From Psettodes erumei (Eukaryota; Chordata; Actinopteri; Pleuronectiformes; Psettodidae): a DNA stretch of 64,000 nucleotides. The translations under genes and the position numbers were made by a program. Location: NCBI GenBank assembly GCA_016785225.1, contig JAFBJZ010000941.1:2091001-2155000 (forward strand). The letters run 5' to 3'. Position 1 is the first letter of the stretch, and each line of letters begins with the position of its first letter. The notes under the pieces were generated by a model. That model was not told where the DNA came from. It was given only the letters and a program-made list of their open reading frames with translations, and did no database searches. Of the stretch, positions 12,805 to 25,043 are shown in pieces.

Positions 12805-13504
12805 GGGGATAATTATAATTTGGGTTTAAAGCTGCATCAAGTGTGGCCTTAATTGAGTTACACCTTGGAGAAAAAAATCTCATTAAAGGCGATTGCTTAA
12901 TTTCAACAACACACTAATATATGCGAAGTGGATAAATAACTAGAATTATGAAGCGTTTTGCATTTTGTATTTTTTTGAATGGTGCAGCCAAAAGCGAAGG
13001 ACGCTAAAAATGAGGAAGGCTCTGCAGGCTATGATGTTAGCATATCCTGTGCCAGTATCAATCATAGCTGAACCGGGCTTTAGATATAAGTTCTTTCTGG
13101 TGTTTCACTACAACAAAGCTGTCGAGAAAACCCTCTTTAAACGTCTCTCAGAGGTGATGGATTATGCACTCAGGGTTGCATGGCTTGGAAGGAGAGGAGA
13201 GCCTTCCCCCTTTTCCGTTTCACCCCCGCTGCTGCTGCTGCTGCCACCGTCAAGCAGCTTCTACCTGAACCTCCAGAGACGAGTCACGTCCTTGGATTTT
13301 TTTTTTGTTTGTTTGTTTTTAATAAATAGGCAACATGAATTATTTGAGTTTTGAAAAGTTCCTTGATCTGGACTGGACACAGTAAAGTCACAGACAGTCA
13401 CAGGCTTGCTGGAAACCATAATCAGCATTAAAATGTCATTGATTATTTTTTAAATCTGAGACCAAAAGGAGGTAATGACTTTGGCCAGGTTGAATCATTG
13501 AAGC

Positions 13505-13505
13505 C

Positions 13506-13543
<38 letters not shown>
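13505..13543. repeat. (TTA)n microsatellite
   Basis: About 12 TTA/ATT units. Confidence 0.9.
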
Positions 13544-15841
13544 GACAGGTGAACTGGGCAGTGTGCATCAGGACTGACTGAAATGGGGTAAAGTAATTAA
13601 ATTCGTTTTGTTTTCCTTACCTCACACCCTTGAACACACTCTCTGAATTGGAGATAGAATCTATGATATACTAGCTCAGCAAGACCATAATTTAGCTCCT
13701 CCGCGCCTCCACCACAATTCTCCGTGAACTCTGTTTGAACCGCCTCGGCGGCAATAAATCATTTTTCTCTCTCACACAAAAGCGCGCCGGTCGCTCTGGG
13801 TGTCAACCCCTTTACAATTCCTCCTTACCTTCTGCGCTCTCTCGCCTCGCTGACACAAACAAACCCAGGGAAATTGTCGATAAACTTTTATTTTTCATAC
13901 CAATAACTCGCAGAGAAAACGGCACTGGGGAAGTGGGAAATATCTGCAACTGCGCACAGGCGGAGGAGTCGAGAAAGTGCATCACAACTCTTATATTTTT
14001 TATTTTCTTCTTTTTCCCCCAATAAATTATATATTCCTTTCACTTAAAAAACATAATTGGTTTTCAGAACTGAAGGAAGGCACGGATCAGTTAATGTATT
14101 TCCAGGGGACAGAGCTGAGCAGATAAGAGGAGACTGAGGGAGAGCTGGGGAGAAGACGTTAATGGGCAGAGGATGCTGTCGGTTAAAACGGTGCATACAA
14201 ATGGCGCTGTCTTGGCAGAGCAAGGAGAAGATTTATGGGCCCGGTGCCCTATATTGCTGTAAACAATGCAGAGTGAAATGAAAGGACTAGAGTTTGCAGA
14301 CTGCACTTCATGAGTGAGGAAAAGGCGCACATTTTCAATTTCCCAAACAAGTCCTGACTTTTGCATAAAGATGTGCATTAACACAGAGTATTAATTTGGG
14401 CCTGCTGTGTAGCCTACCACAGCTCACTGTAAATCCTGGCCTGTCTGTGGAGAGTGCATGCAAGCATAAATCCTGCAGCTCTGAGCCAATGAAGTGCCAT
14501 CTCAAAGACTCAAATTTGGGGATACATTTTTATTAGTTTTTTTTTCTACTCAGGAGAAATGCATTTTCAGGAAATCTGCAGACGTGGAATAAAATGATGC
14601 TGCAGCAGAAAAAACAGATATTTCTTTCCTGTGAAATCTGATGTAAAATAAGTGTCGACAACTTGTGTGCAGGCTAGCTATTTCCAACCTACCTATCACC
14701 TGATAGCAATGAAACTTCAGGGCAGTTTTACTTAGCATTAAACATAATTGGTGTAAATAAACGTTTGACAGGGTCAGATAATATTAGCATCATGGGTCTG
14801 TGGCTGTAAAGGATTGTTGTGGGGGTGATAGCAGGTTTCAGTTCTGTTTTAAATTCTGGAAGTGGAGTGACCTTTTTGTTTTTCCATTTTGATTAGACCT
14901 GACACTCAATCAACTTTTGAATCTCATGTAACAATAAGTAAGGACATGTAGCGAATAAATATAACTCCTGATGCGCAGCAGCTGCTCTAACAGTGCTCAA
15001 CGTGCAAGATGAATGTGGTACAAATGCAACTGGTGGCCGCACAGATACACCAGAGAATCATTTGCAGAGAACAAATCAAATGAAAAGCGCATTTTCACTT
15101 AACCTATACATAATTGTGGATCTATAGTCTCGGCATCCCATATTCAGATCATTTTTGCTAATGAAAAGTGAATAACATAATCATAACTCAATCCAGTGAC
15201 TCTCTGGGCCCCCGGTGACACCTTGAACGGAGGGAAATGACTGTAATTTCGAAGGTCCTCAACGATGCAGCAAATAGGCTAATGAAATATTCCTCGCCGA
15301 GGCGTTATGATGACATAAAGTATCACTGGAAAGTTTACCCAGGCCATCATTTCCTGTGTTATGTGATGCTGGAGTCTACAGTAGGATGGCTATATGACTG
15401 TGTTGATCCAAGCTGCTTTGTCGCCCCCCCCCCCCCTTGCTTGAAATGTTTGCCAGCGCTGACAGTAAATCATTTTAACATATCGGATGGAGTTTTAAAA
15501 TCTCGTTTTATGTAAATTCATTTACCCCTCTCTTTCTCTCTCAAACACGCACATTAAAAAAAAAAAATAAAAAGAAAAGACGTGGTGCATCTGCTCCCCA
15601 GAGTGAACGGATGGGAGAGAGATTTACGGATTTATGACACACCCACTGCTGGTCAATGCGAGAGAGCCTCCGTGTCCCTGGAAAATAGCAGCGTGACCCC
15701 TGTTTCAACTCTCAGCCTTTATGCAGCTGCCACGGCTGCCGGTTAAACACACTACACCATAACAATGCACTGGCCCGGGAGCTTTCATTACAAACCAAAG
15801 TGGTTGGAGAAGACACTCACCTGAGACGAGATGAGAGCGAA

Positions 15842-15866
15842 AAGAGAGAGAGAGAGAGAGAGAGAA
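15842..15866. repeat. (GA)n microsatellite
   Basis: Run of about 12 GA units. Confidence 0.85.
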
Positions 15867-18109
15867 AGAAAAAAAACATTTGTCGACAATAAAAGCAGAT
15901 AATAAACCACCCCATCGCCAGAGCAGCTGATCATCTCGGTTTCGTATTCGTTCAAACATTTCAGCGGCTGTTTGTGTAAAGTTTTTTTTTTTTATACAGC
16001 CTATGCTGTATGTATATATCTTCCGAGAGAGAGAGGGGGAGAGAAAGAGTCCTCGCCTAAGGTGGCCATAAATCACAGGGAGCCTGCAGCGGTGCAATGT
16101 GAGCTGAAAATCATGTGTGATTCAACAGTGTCAAGTCAGAGAAGAAACCAGTTAGAGCTGAGTAAGTGCTGAGGAATTTAAACACCGAACTTCAAACGCA
16201 TAAAAATGCACCATATTCCTGCAAGGTGATGGGGGTTAATAATAACTACCGCCTCTCAAAGCTGCCCGGCCTGCAGAGTCATCTGAAAGCAGAGGGCTGC
16301 TTAGGGCTCAGTAGCTGGAGGAAAATTAAAATAATAACAGTTTATTTAAGACAAAAGCCACACAAAAAAATCAAGCCATTATTCACGGATATTATGTTTG
16401 TTTGTTTTTCTTATTCATGTTGATCTTCTGACAGGTAAGATATAACTGACGTTTATAGATTATTATTATTATTTGCTTGCTCAGATGACGAGAGAACCGA
16501 AAAGCAAACGCATAAAGTATACAATGTGCGCTTCTTTCATTAAATATGAGGGTGATAAATATATGTGCAAATATTTACAAAAGTTTCCGCCGTGTGGAGA
16601 GGAGGTCTGCGCGCGCTCGAGCACGGTTTCCTAACAAAACGCGAGATGAGACTGATTTACGACTGACGAGCGACTTGGGCTTTTGTTTGAATAATATTTT
16701 TAAACTCTACATTTTGTTTATCCCCGTAATAAATCCTACAAGGCCGTATATGGGTGTGTTAGTTTAAAGCCAAGTCAAGGAAAAGTCAAGAATGAAAATC
16801 CACGCACATGGCGCTCCATATTTGTACTTTAACACAAATCTTCAACACAAACTAAAAAAAAAAAACCCAAAACAAAACAAAGGGACATTCCCTCATTGTT
16901 CAGTGTAATCTGAGCGTACACCTGGAACCTCGGACACAGGAGGAGGCGGTGGATGAATTGTCACATACAAATGATGCTGAGATTAGTTGTTTGGCTTTCA
17001 GTGCCAAACTGTTTATCTTGGAAGACACGCTGTCAAATGTTATTCCATCAGTGCTGAATATTCGCTCCTGGCCACAGAAGTGAGAGATCATACTTGTTGC
17101 TCTTTGTGCATCAGAAATAAGACTATTTGAGGCTGTCTGCAACAGGAACACTGAGTATATTTTGCACATAAACGCAACAACGATGATACATGCACAAACC
17201 AAGTAGTATCTGTCAACATGACCTCGAATTCGAAAACAAAGTTTTCAGAAAATTTAAATTTCTCAGCAAAAAATCCCAGCAACTATATAGATTATATTCT
17301 GTGTCAACAATTATGCTCCGGATTTAAAAAAAGTTTTAGGCAAGGGTGGGCTATAAAGTTTGCCAGGCTTTTTTGTAACTACAAACTTGAAGGTCTCTGT
17401 CCATAAACTAATCACAATGACCGGCTGTCCCAGTACTGTCAGAAACAACCGAGCTATAACTGGCAGCTTACTTTTGAATGGAAGTGCTGACGTGAGACCA
17501 GTTATTCTCTTAAGTCACACAGGAGTCATGTGACCTATTTTACTGCCTCCTGTTTTTGGACAGTTTAGGGAATTTACGCAACTAGTGCCAGGATGTTTTG
17601 AATTTTAAATCTTGTTTCTAACATTTAACCTTTATCGGTGGCAGACGTTTAATATAACACAAACATGTCCGTACCATAACTGGACAAAACCACTCCCACG
17701 ACCCCAGACAGGAATGGAGAAGCTTTAAACACACAGGATCAGATTAATGCACATCTTGCATAATCCGTCACAATATTGCAAGCATGTGTAGATCTGCTGC
17801 CAACACATTAAGTCCGGTAAAAGTTATCCCCAACTCGCTGCCAACTCGGTTTCAGATCAAATGACCTCAAATTAGAGAGGGTGCAGGCTCGGAAGTCCTG
17901 CTCGAGTTCTGCACGATGCATGAGAGAGGACAGTCCGAGAGTTCAACACTGTCCCGAGTCACTCGAATAACAAAGGGAGCAACACATTCAGTGATACCCC
18001 CCCCCAAAAAAAAAAAAAAAAAAAAATCCACAAAGAAAGCCGCGGCCAAGGGAGGGAGAGGGGGCCGAGTGAGGGCGCACACAGAAGGTACACGTATAGA
18101 GCGTGAGTC

Positions 18110-18132
18110 AGGTCACAGGGTTGGAGAGGTCG
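18110..18132 (+). promoter_or_regulatory. Retinoic-acid-receptor-like half-site cluster
   Basis: AGGTCA at 18110-18115, GGGTTG at 18118-18123 and AGGTCG at 18127-18132 are in the same direction. The first pair has 2-base spacing (DR2-like) but the second half is imperfect. It lies 2.4 kb 3' of hoxc4a, the side where other Hox4 genes carry retinoid-responsive enhancers. Weak evidence. Confidence 0.2.
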
Positions 18133-19641
18133 GCCATCCAGACTGAAATGAGCCTAATGGGACAGAAAATGTGTCCTCGAGGTGAACTCGGCCTTCTCCC
18201 ACTTCGCCCCCAAACTTCAATAAAGTACCTTTTCAGCCTCGCGACATGGAGGCGACAGGGCCTAGAAAGGGACAGGAGGGATACTGCGACTGTGGCGAGC
18301 ACATTAATTTCTCTAATCTGTCCAGCAACATAAAGGATCCTGGATTCATTTTTCAGCGACGTCTCACCACTATTCTAGTGCCTTTCCAAAGCCACGTCCA
18401 GAACAGCAGTCACTAACCGCCGCGGCCCAGTCAAAACGCTTCATTTTAAAGTCCAGTCGAACTCTTACAGTTAAGAAGGGTGCTGGGCGAAAGGACACGG
18501 ACTGCCACATGATATTTGGTGGGATCAAAACTGGCTTGTTTGTCGGAGTTGTTTTTCCAGAGCATAACACAAAGCTCTGTAGTGAAAGATTGATGATGGA
18601 GAATACCTCTTCCTTTTGTGCTCCTCTGCCCCCCACTACGCCAGGCATTTTATAAGGCCTATTCATGTCACAATTTCAATAATCTATCAAACTCTTGCGC
18701 GTCTTTGGGTTTAAGTCATGTTTAAACTGAAATCCGTCTGCAAAGGTCTGTCCAAATAAAAGGAAAAAAAACATAAAAAATGAATGCAACTTGCGTGAGA
18801 GAAAGAATCTCAAGGCACTTGAGTTTAGAGGGACTGTTTGGGTGACATTTTGTCAAACGATTGTCTCAGTCCAGCTGGTCTGGAGTCGTAAACAGTCCCG
18901 TAGTGTGTTGGTCCTCCTGCCGGACGAAAATCGTACGGTGACGTTGCAAAGAGAGAGACAGAGCGAGAGAGAGAGAGCCAGATGGGTTTAGCGCCGTTTT
19001 TTGAAACTGTAAGGTTTCTGCATTCTCGCGAGCTGCCGCACACTCTGGAGGCAAGCCGGCCAATGGGGAGCGAGCATGTCAGTGTGGCAAAAGTGTTTAT
19101 ACAAGCAAGAGTCACAGAGGGTAACACCAGCGTTGGTTCTTGGAGGACAGGGCACTGCTACAGAGCCTGGTGCCAAAGGTCAGCTAGTTGACCCCATCAC
19201 CATCCTGACTATGATATTTAACGAAGACCACATGACGCATTACGTTGAATCTATCTGCAATTCACGACTTTATTTTATTTTATTATTTTTTTTTACATTT
19301 GAAAACTCAGTCGCATGGCGCAGTGGATTATAAAAGCAGGGCAACTACTTAGGTTACAAAATGAATACGAATTTTTTTTCCCACAACAATCTATAATCTC
19401 TAACACATTGTAAATGTCCTCTAAGTAAATCGCATGCAGCTTTGTGTTCAAGTCGGGGATAAGGAAGCAGAGGGCTTCACCCTGGCAGAGTCAGTGCAGT
19501 GTGGAGTGGAGGGCCTCAGTGGCTCGTCTTTAGCGATAATTGAATGCCCTTCAGACTGATGAGGTGGCACATAACGCACAGCGCAAACTATTTCATTTTC
19601 AGTTTTTTAGAAAGAACTTCGGTCCATTATGGGTGAGGCTT

Positions 19642-19642
<1 letters not shown>

Positions 19643-19675
<33 letters not shown>
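19643..19675. repeat. (CA)n microsatellite
   Basis: Perfect CA run of about 16 units. Confidence 0.9.
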
Positions 19676-19678
<3 letters not shown>

Positions 19679-19921
19679 TGCATACACACAGTCTGTACAC
19701 ATTGCTAATTCAAAGACGCACAAAAATGAGCTGCATGGCTGATAAAAACACATTTCGAAAACACAGTGATTCTCGTTTAACCCTCATGAAATGTCCAACT
19801 ATTCACACATCTGTACACGTTTTAAGGAGATACCTCCAAAGAGCCAAACAGCAGTTAAGACCTCATCTCGCCTAAAAATGAAGTTCAACCAAACGTATAT
19901 AAAACTAGTAGACACTCACTG

Positions 19922-19927
19922 TTTTAT
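19922..19927 (-). terminator. Candidate hoxc4a poly(A) signal
   Basis: AATAAA on the minus strand about 600 bases past the hoxc4a stop, with a second possible copy about 40 bases upstream near 19965. The intervening sequence is AT-rich like a 3' UTR and contains a miR-10 seed match at 20345-20351. Confidence 0.35.
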
Positions 19928-20344
19928 TGACCAATATGATTAGCACAAGAACACTAAACTCCGTTTATTGCATTTCACAATAATCTGCTTTTTAACGGTC
20001 TAAACACAACATCAACACCACGAAAACTAAACTGTAAAATCAAAAATCCTGTTTCTGAAATACACGAGGTAATTCCACACATTGTTATTATCCTAAACAT
20101 ACAAGTTCAAGATCAACGGTGTGTTCCAGCTTTTTTTTATACCAAAAATAACTATTATTATATTGATTTCCTTCCAGTGTTGCTTGAAATAAATAGATTG
20201 TGCATTTCACCTTGGGCAGCAGGGCAAAAAGAATGGCCCACAATAACATTTTTGATAAAATGTATATTTTTTCTACTTTTTTCCTTCATTCAAAACATTT
20301 TTTTAATAAAAAACATCATTTTAATTGAGCTTCAAATAAATTAA

Positions 20345-20351
20345 ACCCTGT
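20345..20351 (-). promoter_or_regulatory. miR-10 seed match in hoxc4a 3' UTR
   Basis: The minus strand reads ACAGGGT, complementary to miR-10 nucleotides 2-8 (7mer-m8), about 170 bases after the hoxc4a stop. Whether it is used is inference. Confidence 0.4.
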
Positions 20352-20520
20352 GTCACGTAAAAATAATTCATCGGTATTCGCAGTAATCCATGCTATATAA
20401 CATGCATTTTATATAACTTTGGACTTAAAGGAAACCGCACAAGATAGCTACGAAAACAAAATATATAATTGTTCTATAAATAACCAGTTCTTTCTCTACC
20501 CACAGTCGTGGCTGGTGGTT

Positions 20521-21830
20521 TTATAACCTGGTAATATCCTCGCCATGCTGTGCTCCGGTGAGTTCGTCGGGGGCCCCAGTGTTAGTGGCCGAGGCAGCGG
20601 CAACAGCGCCGGCTGCTGAGCTTGTGTTGGACCCGGAGGAGGAGGAGGAGGATCTCACTTTGGTGTTCGGAAGCCTGTGATCCTTTTTCCATTTCATCCT
20701 GCGGTTCTGAAACCAGATTTTAATCTGTCGCTCGGAGAGAACCAGGGTGTGGGCGATCTCGATGCGCCTCCGCCGAGTTAAATATCGGTTATAGTGGAAT
20801 TCCTTCTCCAATTCTAAGACTTGCTGCCGGGTGTATGCTGTCCTAGACCGCTTGGGCTCCGTCCCATTGTAACCCGAGTTCACTGGAAAAAGGCAGAAGT
20901 GGAGAGAAAGGGAGGCAGAGAAGGGAGGAAAAGGAGGGGTAAACAAGAATGGCCTCAACTGAGATATGGCTGGAAAGATTTATTGGATATGAATGTTTAG
21001 CTGTTTGAGAAATTTAAATGGGAAGTTAAGAACTTCTCGGCGTAATGAGAGGACACTCACATCCAACTATGAGCTAAATTATTAATGCAAGATTACAAAG
21101 CTCAATTTTTTCTTATTCATTTCTCCCTCTCTCTCTCTCTATCGCGCAATACATAACAGCAGAAGCCACATGGTGATACGGCTGCCCTGAGTATACCTCG
21201 GCTATAAAATTTATGGTGGGTGTAATTACCAATGCCGAGTCGTAAATCCGCCTCAATTGTGCCATTTCAAAGGCTTCCCTGCTATCGGAGCAGGGGCTGG
21301 CAACGAGATGGGAGTCAGAGCGACTGATAAAGGGGGGGAACAGGGAGAGAGGAGCGTGAGGAGTGCAGGGAGCATAAACACACAAGTTGCCTACCAGTGC
21401 TGACGTGAATTTTCTTCATCCATGGGTACACCACGGGCTGCTTGGAGGAGGCTGTGCTGTTTGGATGCTCCGGGGTGGCTTGGTTGCAGGCGGAGGTTGC
21501 AGCCGGTGGGGTGGCGGGGGACATGGACAACTGTGGGGTTTCACATGAAGCAGGTTGCCCTTTCCCTGTCAGCAGGTGCGCAGAATGGGGTATTCCATGT
21601 CCCCTTGGCGTGTCAGGTTCAGGGATGCTTGCACAGTTATACTGGCGCTCTTGGTAGCTCGCCCGCGGAGGATATAACTCCTGGTGGTGATGCTGGTAGC
21701 CAGTGTCCCTTGCGCGGCTGTAATATTCTGGACTATGCTCGGGGATGTAGTTATTTTGCGAATATTCCTCGCATGGAGGAAATTTCGGATCAATGTAGTT
21801 AGACTCCATCAAATACGAGCTCATGATCAT
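20521..21830 (-). CDS. hoxc4a: Homeobox protein HoxC4a
   Basis: Nuclear homeodomain transcription factor of paralog group 4, involved in cervical/anterior-trunk and hindbrain patterning. Exon 1 is 21395-21830 and exon 2 is 20521-20882, with a 512-base intron (G|GTAGGC donor, TTCCAG acceptor, phase 1), giving 265 residues, close to the 264 of human HOXC4. The start MIMSSYLM and the following NYIDPKFPPCEEYSQ are the group-4 N-terminal signature. VYPWMKK is at residues 134-140. The homeodomain is about 155-214, preceded by NGTEPKR and followed by DHRLPNTKVRS, which is diagnostic of Hox4. Within it, TLVLSERQ differs slightly from the common SLCLSERQ. The C-terminus is rich in Ser and Ala and ends AEDITRL-like (GEDITRL). 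A miR-10 seed match lies in the probable 3' UTR, and mir-10b is 2.7 kb upstream on the same strand. Confidence 0.97.
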
Positions 21831-21926
21831 TAATTTCTGGAGTGGAAAATAATTTTTCTAGCTTTGTCGTTTTTCTGCTCCATAAAGCCCTCCTACTTGC
21901 GAGCAGCCCTGTAAAGTTACTTTTAC

Positions 21927-21947
21927 CACGTGACCCAGTGGCCCAAT
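21927..21947 (-). promoter_or_regulatory. E-box and CCAAT upstream of hoxc4a
   Basis: CCACGTGAC with CACGTG at 21927-21932, and CCAAT at 21943-21947, about 100 bases upstream of the start codon. E-box/CCAAT-type elements bound by USF and NF-Y are known from the mammalian Hoxb4 promoter; equivalence here is inferred. Confidence 0.4.
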
Positions 21948-22019
21948 AGCAGAGTAAGAGGTAGTTCCCGGATAAGGAACCAGAGGTATTTAGCATACCT
22001 ACAGTCGCCATTGTGGGCA

Positions 22020-22048
22020 CAAATCTCTCTCTCTCGCTTTCTCTCTCT

Positions 22049-22097
<49 letters not shown>

Positions 22098-22118
22098 TCT
22101 CTCTCCCTCTCTCTCTCT
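22020..22118. repeat. (CT)n/(GA)n tract in the hoxc4a upstream region
   Basis: Nearly 100 bases of CT repeats with a few interruptions, reading as GA on the hoxc4a coding strand, 190-290 bases upstream of its ATG. GA tracts are often nucleosome-poor; its effect here is unknown. Confidence 0.9.
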
Positions 22119-22119
22119 G

Positions 22120-24583
22120 GTTGTGTTACCAAGGCAATTGATCTTGGGGACAAAACTAGTAGCTAGTTGCTGACCAAGGAAAAAATAAAACACGCAAAAT
22201 CCACTGGTCTCAATTATTCAAAGGGACAATAGGTGATTCGCCAAGGATAAGGCACAACAATAGCAAACCAATCATTTTGTTAGCCTGTGCGCCTTATATA
22301 AAGGTTATCTGCTAATTAATGAAGGCACAGGCTTCACCAACAACACTTCAGCTGTGAAACAGATTACGGCTCATTAATACACTTAGGAATTAGAGCTGCA
22401 TCACTTCTGTGCGATGGTATCCCTAAAAACCATTTCAGCACTAAAATCTAACAGCTTTATGGAGACTCTAAATGTCAGAGAGGATAGGAGAGGCGAGATG
22501 CTCTGGAGGTGTGGTTGATTTCTGAAAGATAGGCCTGATCATTTATAATGGCGGAGAAAGGTGGACAGGAGGAATCAGATAAACCCAAACAAAAGCCTTG
22601 ATTCAGTGATCAGACATTTGTCTGGTAGTTTGAGTCTATTCTTTCAACAGCTGCTCCTTCACATTTTTAGTGATTATTGATAACGATTAAAGACTGATTT
22701 AAGGTAAAGCTTCTTAATCTGACAGGCATGTACTTTTTTTTTAAAGCTGTACAATAAACAGAATGAGCAGAATAAGATCAGAATAAAGAAAAGTCATGGT
22801 GGTATCAGTATGGTTCAAAATGGTAAAGGTACATGAAGCGAAAAAGACAGAATCCAACACATGCCTTTAACCTTTAATAGTGAGTTCAAAGTCTGCAAGA
22901 TACAACCATCTCAACAACAAAAGCTCTCAGTGTCATCAAGAGCATTAGGATGTTTCCAACCCCGGAGAACAAGCAGATAAACAACACAGTTTAAACACAG
23001 AACGATGAAACGCCGCAACTGATCACACAAACTGAACAACCGGGGAACAGCCAACAAACCAGGCTACAAATGTGACGTCAAACTACAGCCAACACAAGCC
23101 AGTGTCACTGTGGTGTCACTAATCTGACAACTGTGCAGAGCAGCACCACCATGGTGTTGCAGACCAGAGAGCAGCAAAACGTTATCAGCTGCTGTGTAAA
23201 CAGCAGTGGACTAGCACTGGGTCACACTGAAGTTAAGCTGCTGCAGACCAGAGAGTTGCATTTTGGGAGCAGCAGTATCACCCCCTCACACCATAGCATA
23301 AGTGAACAGTCCTCCTTCGTGCAGTACAGGGCTGCTCAGAAATGCCTTCAAATAAAATAAGTAATTGCAACAAAAATCAAACCAACCTTTAAATTCTTTA
23401 ACATTTTTTTTCTGACAAAAAAAATGCTCCTGGCTGTTTTCTTGCCATCTCCCCATGGCTCTCTGTCTCTCTTATCTTTTACTATTAAGACATGTTGAGA
23501 GTTCAACATCTTGGGATTACACAACCCAAGTAAAAGCACATGAAGAATAGGTAAACGAAGTGGATCTGTGTGTGGACTACCCTGTGGCCAACAGATGAGA
23601 AGAGCATCTTTTAAGGGCAGCTACAGTCCATATGTTAAAATGCAAAGAAAGGAAGTCAAGAGTCCAACACTTACTTTATAGACAGAAATAAATGCAACTG
23701 ATTTGTATACATTCATGCCTAAAATATCTTGTATAGTATAGCTGTGCTTTAAACTGCAGTCACAATTTTTTTTTACAGAAAAAAAGAAAAAAACATATTT
23801 CATTTGGACATCCTCAAAATGTTACAATCTAACCCTGGCTGAGGTGCTGACCATCAGCCCCATTACCAGAGGTATGCTGTTATATTGTAAACTGATACTG
23901 CCTGGTTGTATAAACTTGTCATGTGCTGTGGGCTCCTCACTCTTATCTCGGAGTCAGCTGTGGTTCAAGTGAGAGGCTAACTCCCTCAGGGCTCAGCAGC
24001 CTCCCAGAAAACATCCAGCTTTCATTTTTTTTTTTCCTTTCATACTTCATGTCTTTAGATCTATGACCATCAACATCCATGGAAAGGTGGGGAAACAACA
24101 CTAATAATAACTGTACAGCAGCCCCACATTACTAGTCAACAGACGTGTCTATTTTCACATCGATAATTACGTAACATGTTGTTGTTTTTTTTAAAGCCAT
24201 GTGAAATTGCACATTTTCTGGCTGCCCTGTTTGTACAGAATGCGCACGACATTTCTATTACCTCTAGCGAGGATGTTAGAGGCGTTTTATAGAGCAATAA
24301 AAGCCGTAAATCAGTCACTTTTAAACGACCCCTGGTTCCTAACGTGTTTTACAGGGTCTGACACAGTAGAAGCCGCAGACTGCACACATGGGTTTACTCT
24401 CTGCGGCCTGCCGGCTCAATCTCTGGCTGTCTTGAGTCGGAATACATTTTGTGACAACGCTATTGCGTTGTCTGGGTGTAAGGATGCATGTTCACACCGC
24501 CGATGCTCGCGTGTGCAGTGGCACGGATAGAGACGTGAAGAGAAGCTGGAGCGAAAGAATCCAGTTGCTGGCGTGGTATTTCA
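22120..24583. other. Region between hoxc4a promoter and mir-10b
   Basis: No gene seen. AT-rich unique sequence with many TAAT cores. Frames are short. A transcript running from upstream through mir-10b into hoxc4a would cover this stretch. Confidence 0.5.
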
Positions 24584-24667
24584 GTTGCCCATGTATTCCT
24601 GTAGAGACGTATTTGCGACTGTTTGTACTTCACACAAATTCGGTTCTACAGGGTACATATAGACAAC
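24584..24667 (-). ncRNA. mir10b: microRNA precursor mir-10b
   Basis: The mature arm at 24633-24655 (minus strand) is an exact 23-base match to vertebrate miR-10b: it begins UACCCUGUAGAACC and ends GAAUUUGUG. The precursor folds with GTTGTC at its 5' base pairing with GGCAAC at its 3' base; the loop is near GAAGUACAAACAGUCG, and the opposite arm (CAAATACGTCTCTACAGGAA) pairs along the mature sequence. The position between Hox4 and Hox5 on the Hox-coding strand is the ancestral location of mir-10. It silences mRNAs with ACAGGGU seed sites, including Hox genes. The A at mature position 12 (GUAGAACC) marks the 10b type rather than 10a (GUAGAUCC). Confidence 0.97.
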
Positions 24668-24993
24668 TAATGTGTTATAGGTTAAAAACTGCAAAGCTGA
24701 TCTCTCAGGCAAGAAAAAAAAAACAATTAAAAAAAAACGTGCGCAAGCGAGCCATCGTGTCTGTAACTGGACTGGCGTGCATTTGCGATGAGTCGTGTCA
24801 TTACAAAGATTTAGGCTGCAGTGGAGGAGAAGCACTGCGCAAAACATGCGCCAAAGCGGATGGTGTTTGTCAGAGGGTTCTCAAACACAAATCAATTCTG
24901 TTCTGCTCTTAATACATTTACAGATGATAGAAGATAGCCTTCTACTTTAACACCCACCCCCCCAAAAAAAATATTCGTGAGTGCAAAATTATG

Positions 24994-25040
<47 letters not shown>
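24994..25040. repeat. (CA)n microsatellite
   Basis: Perfect CA run of about 23 units, 330 bases upstream of the mir-10b hairpin. Confidence 0.95.

Positions 25041-25043
<3 letters not shown>

Larger units (their letters stand above)
11540..19920. other. hoxc3a-hoxc4a intergenic region
   Basis: About 8.4 kb without a recognisable gene. It holds several microsatellites (12538-12599, 12785-12804, 13505-13543, 15842-15866, 19643-19675), a G-rich stretch at 11723-11780, and a GC-richer block at 18.0-18.4 kb with AGGTCA-like half-sites. Open frames are short and largely made of low-complexity sequence. Confidence 0.6.

Noticed and set aside
12327..12812. 161-codon plus-strand frame
   Set aside because: Its length depends on a CA repeat in the middle; flanks are not protein-like.
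24451..24912. 153-codon plus-strand frame over mir-10b
   Set aside because: The DNA is the mir-10b hairpin on the opposite strand; the frame is incidental.
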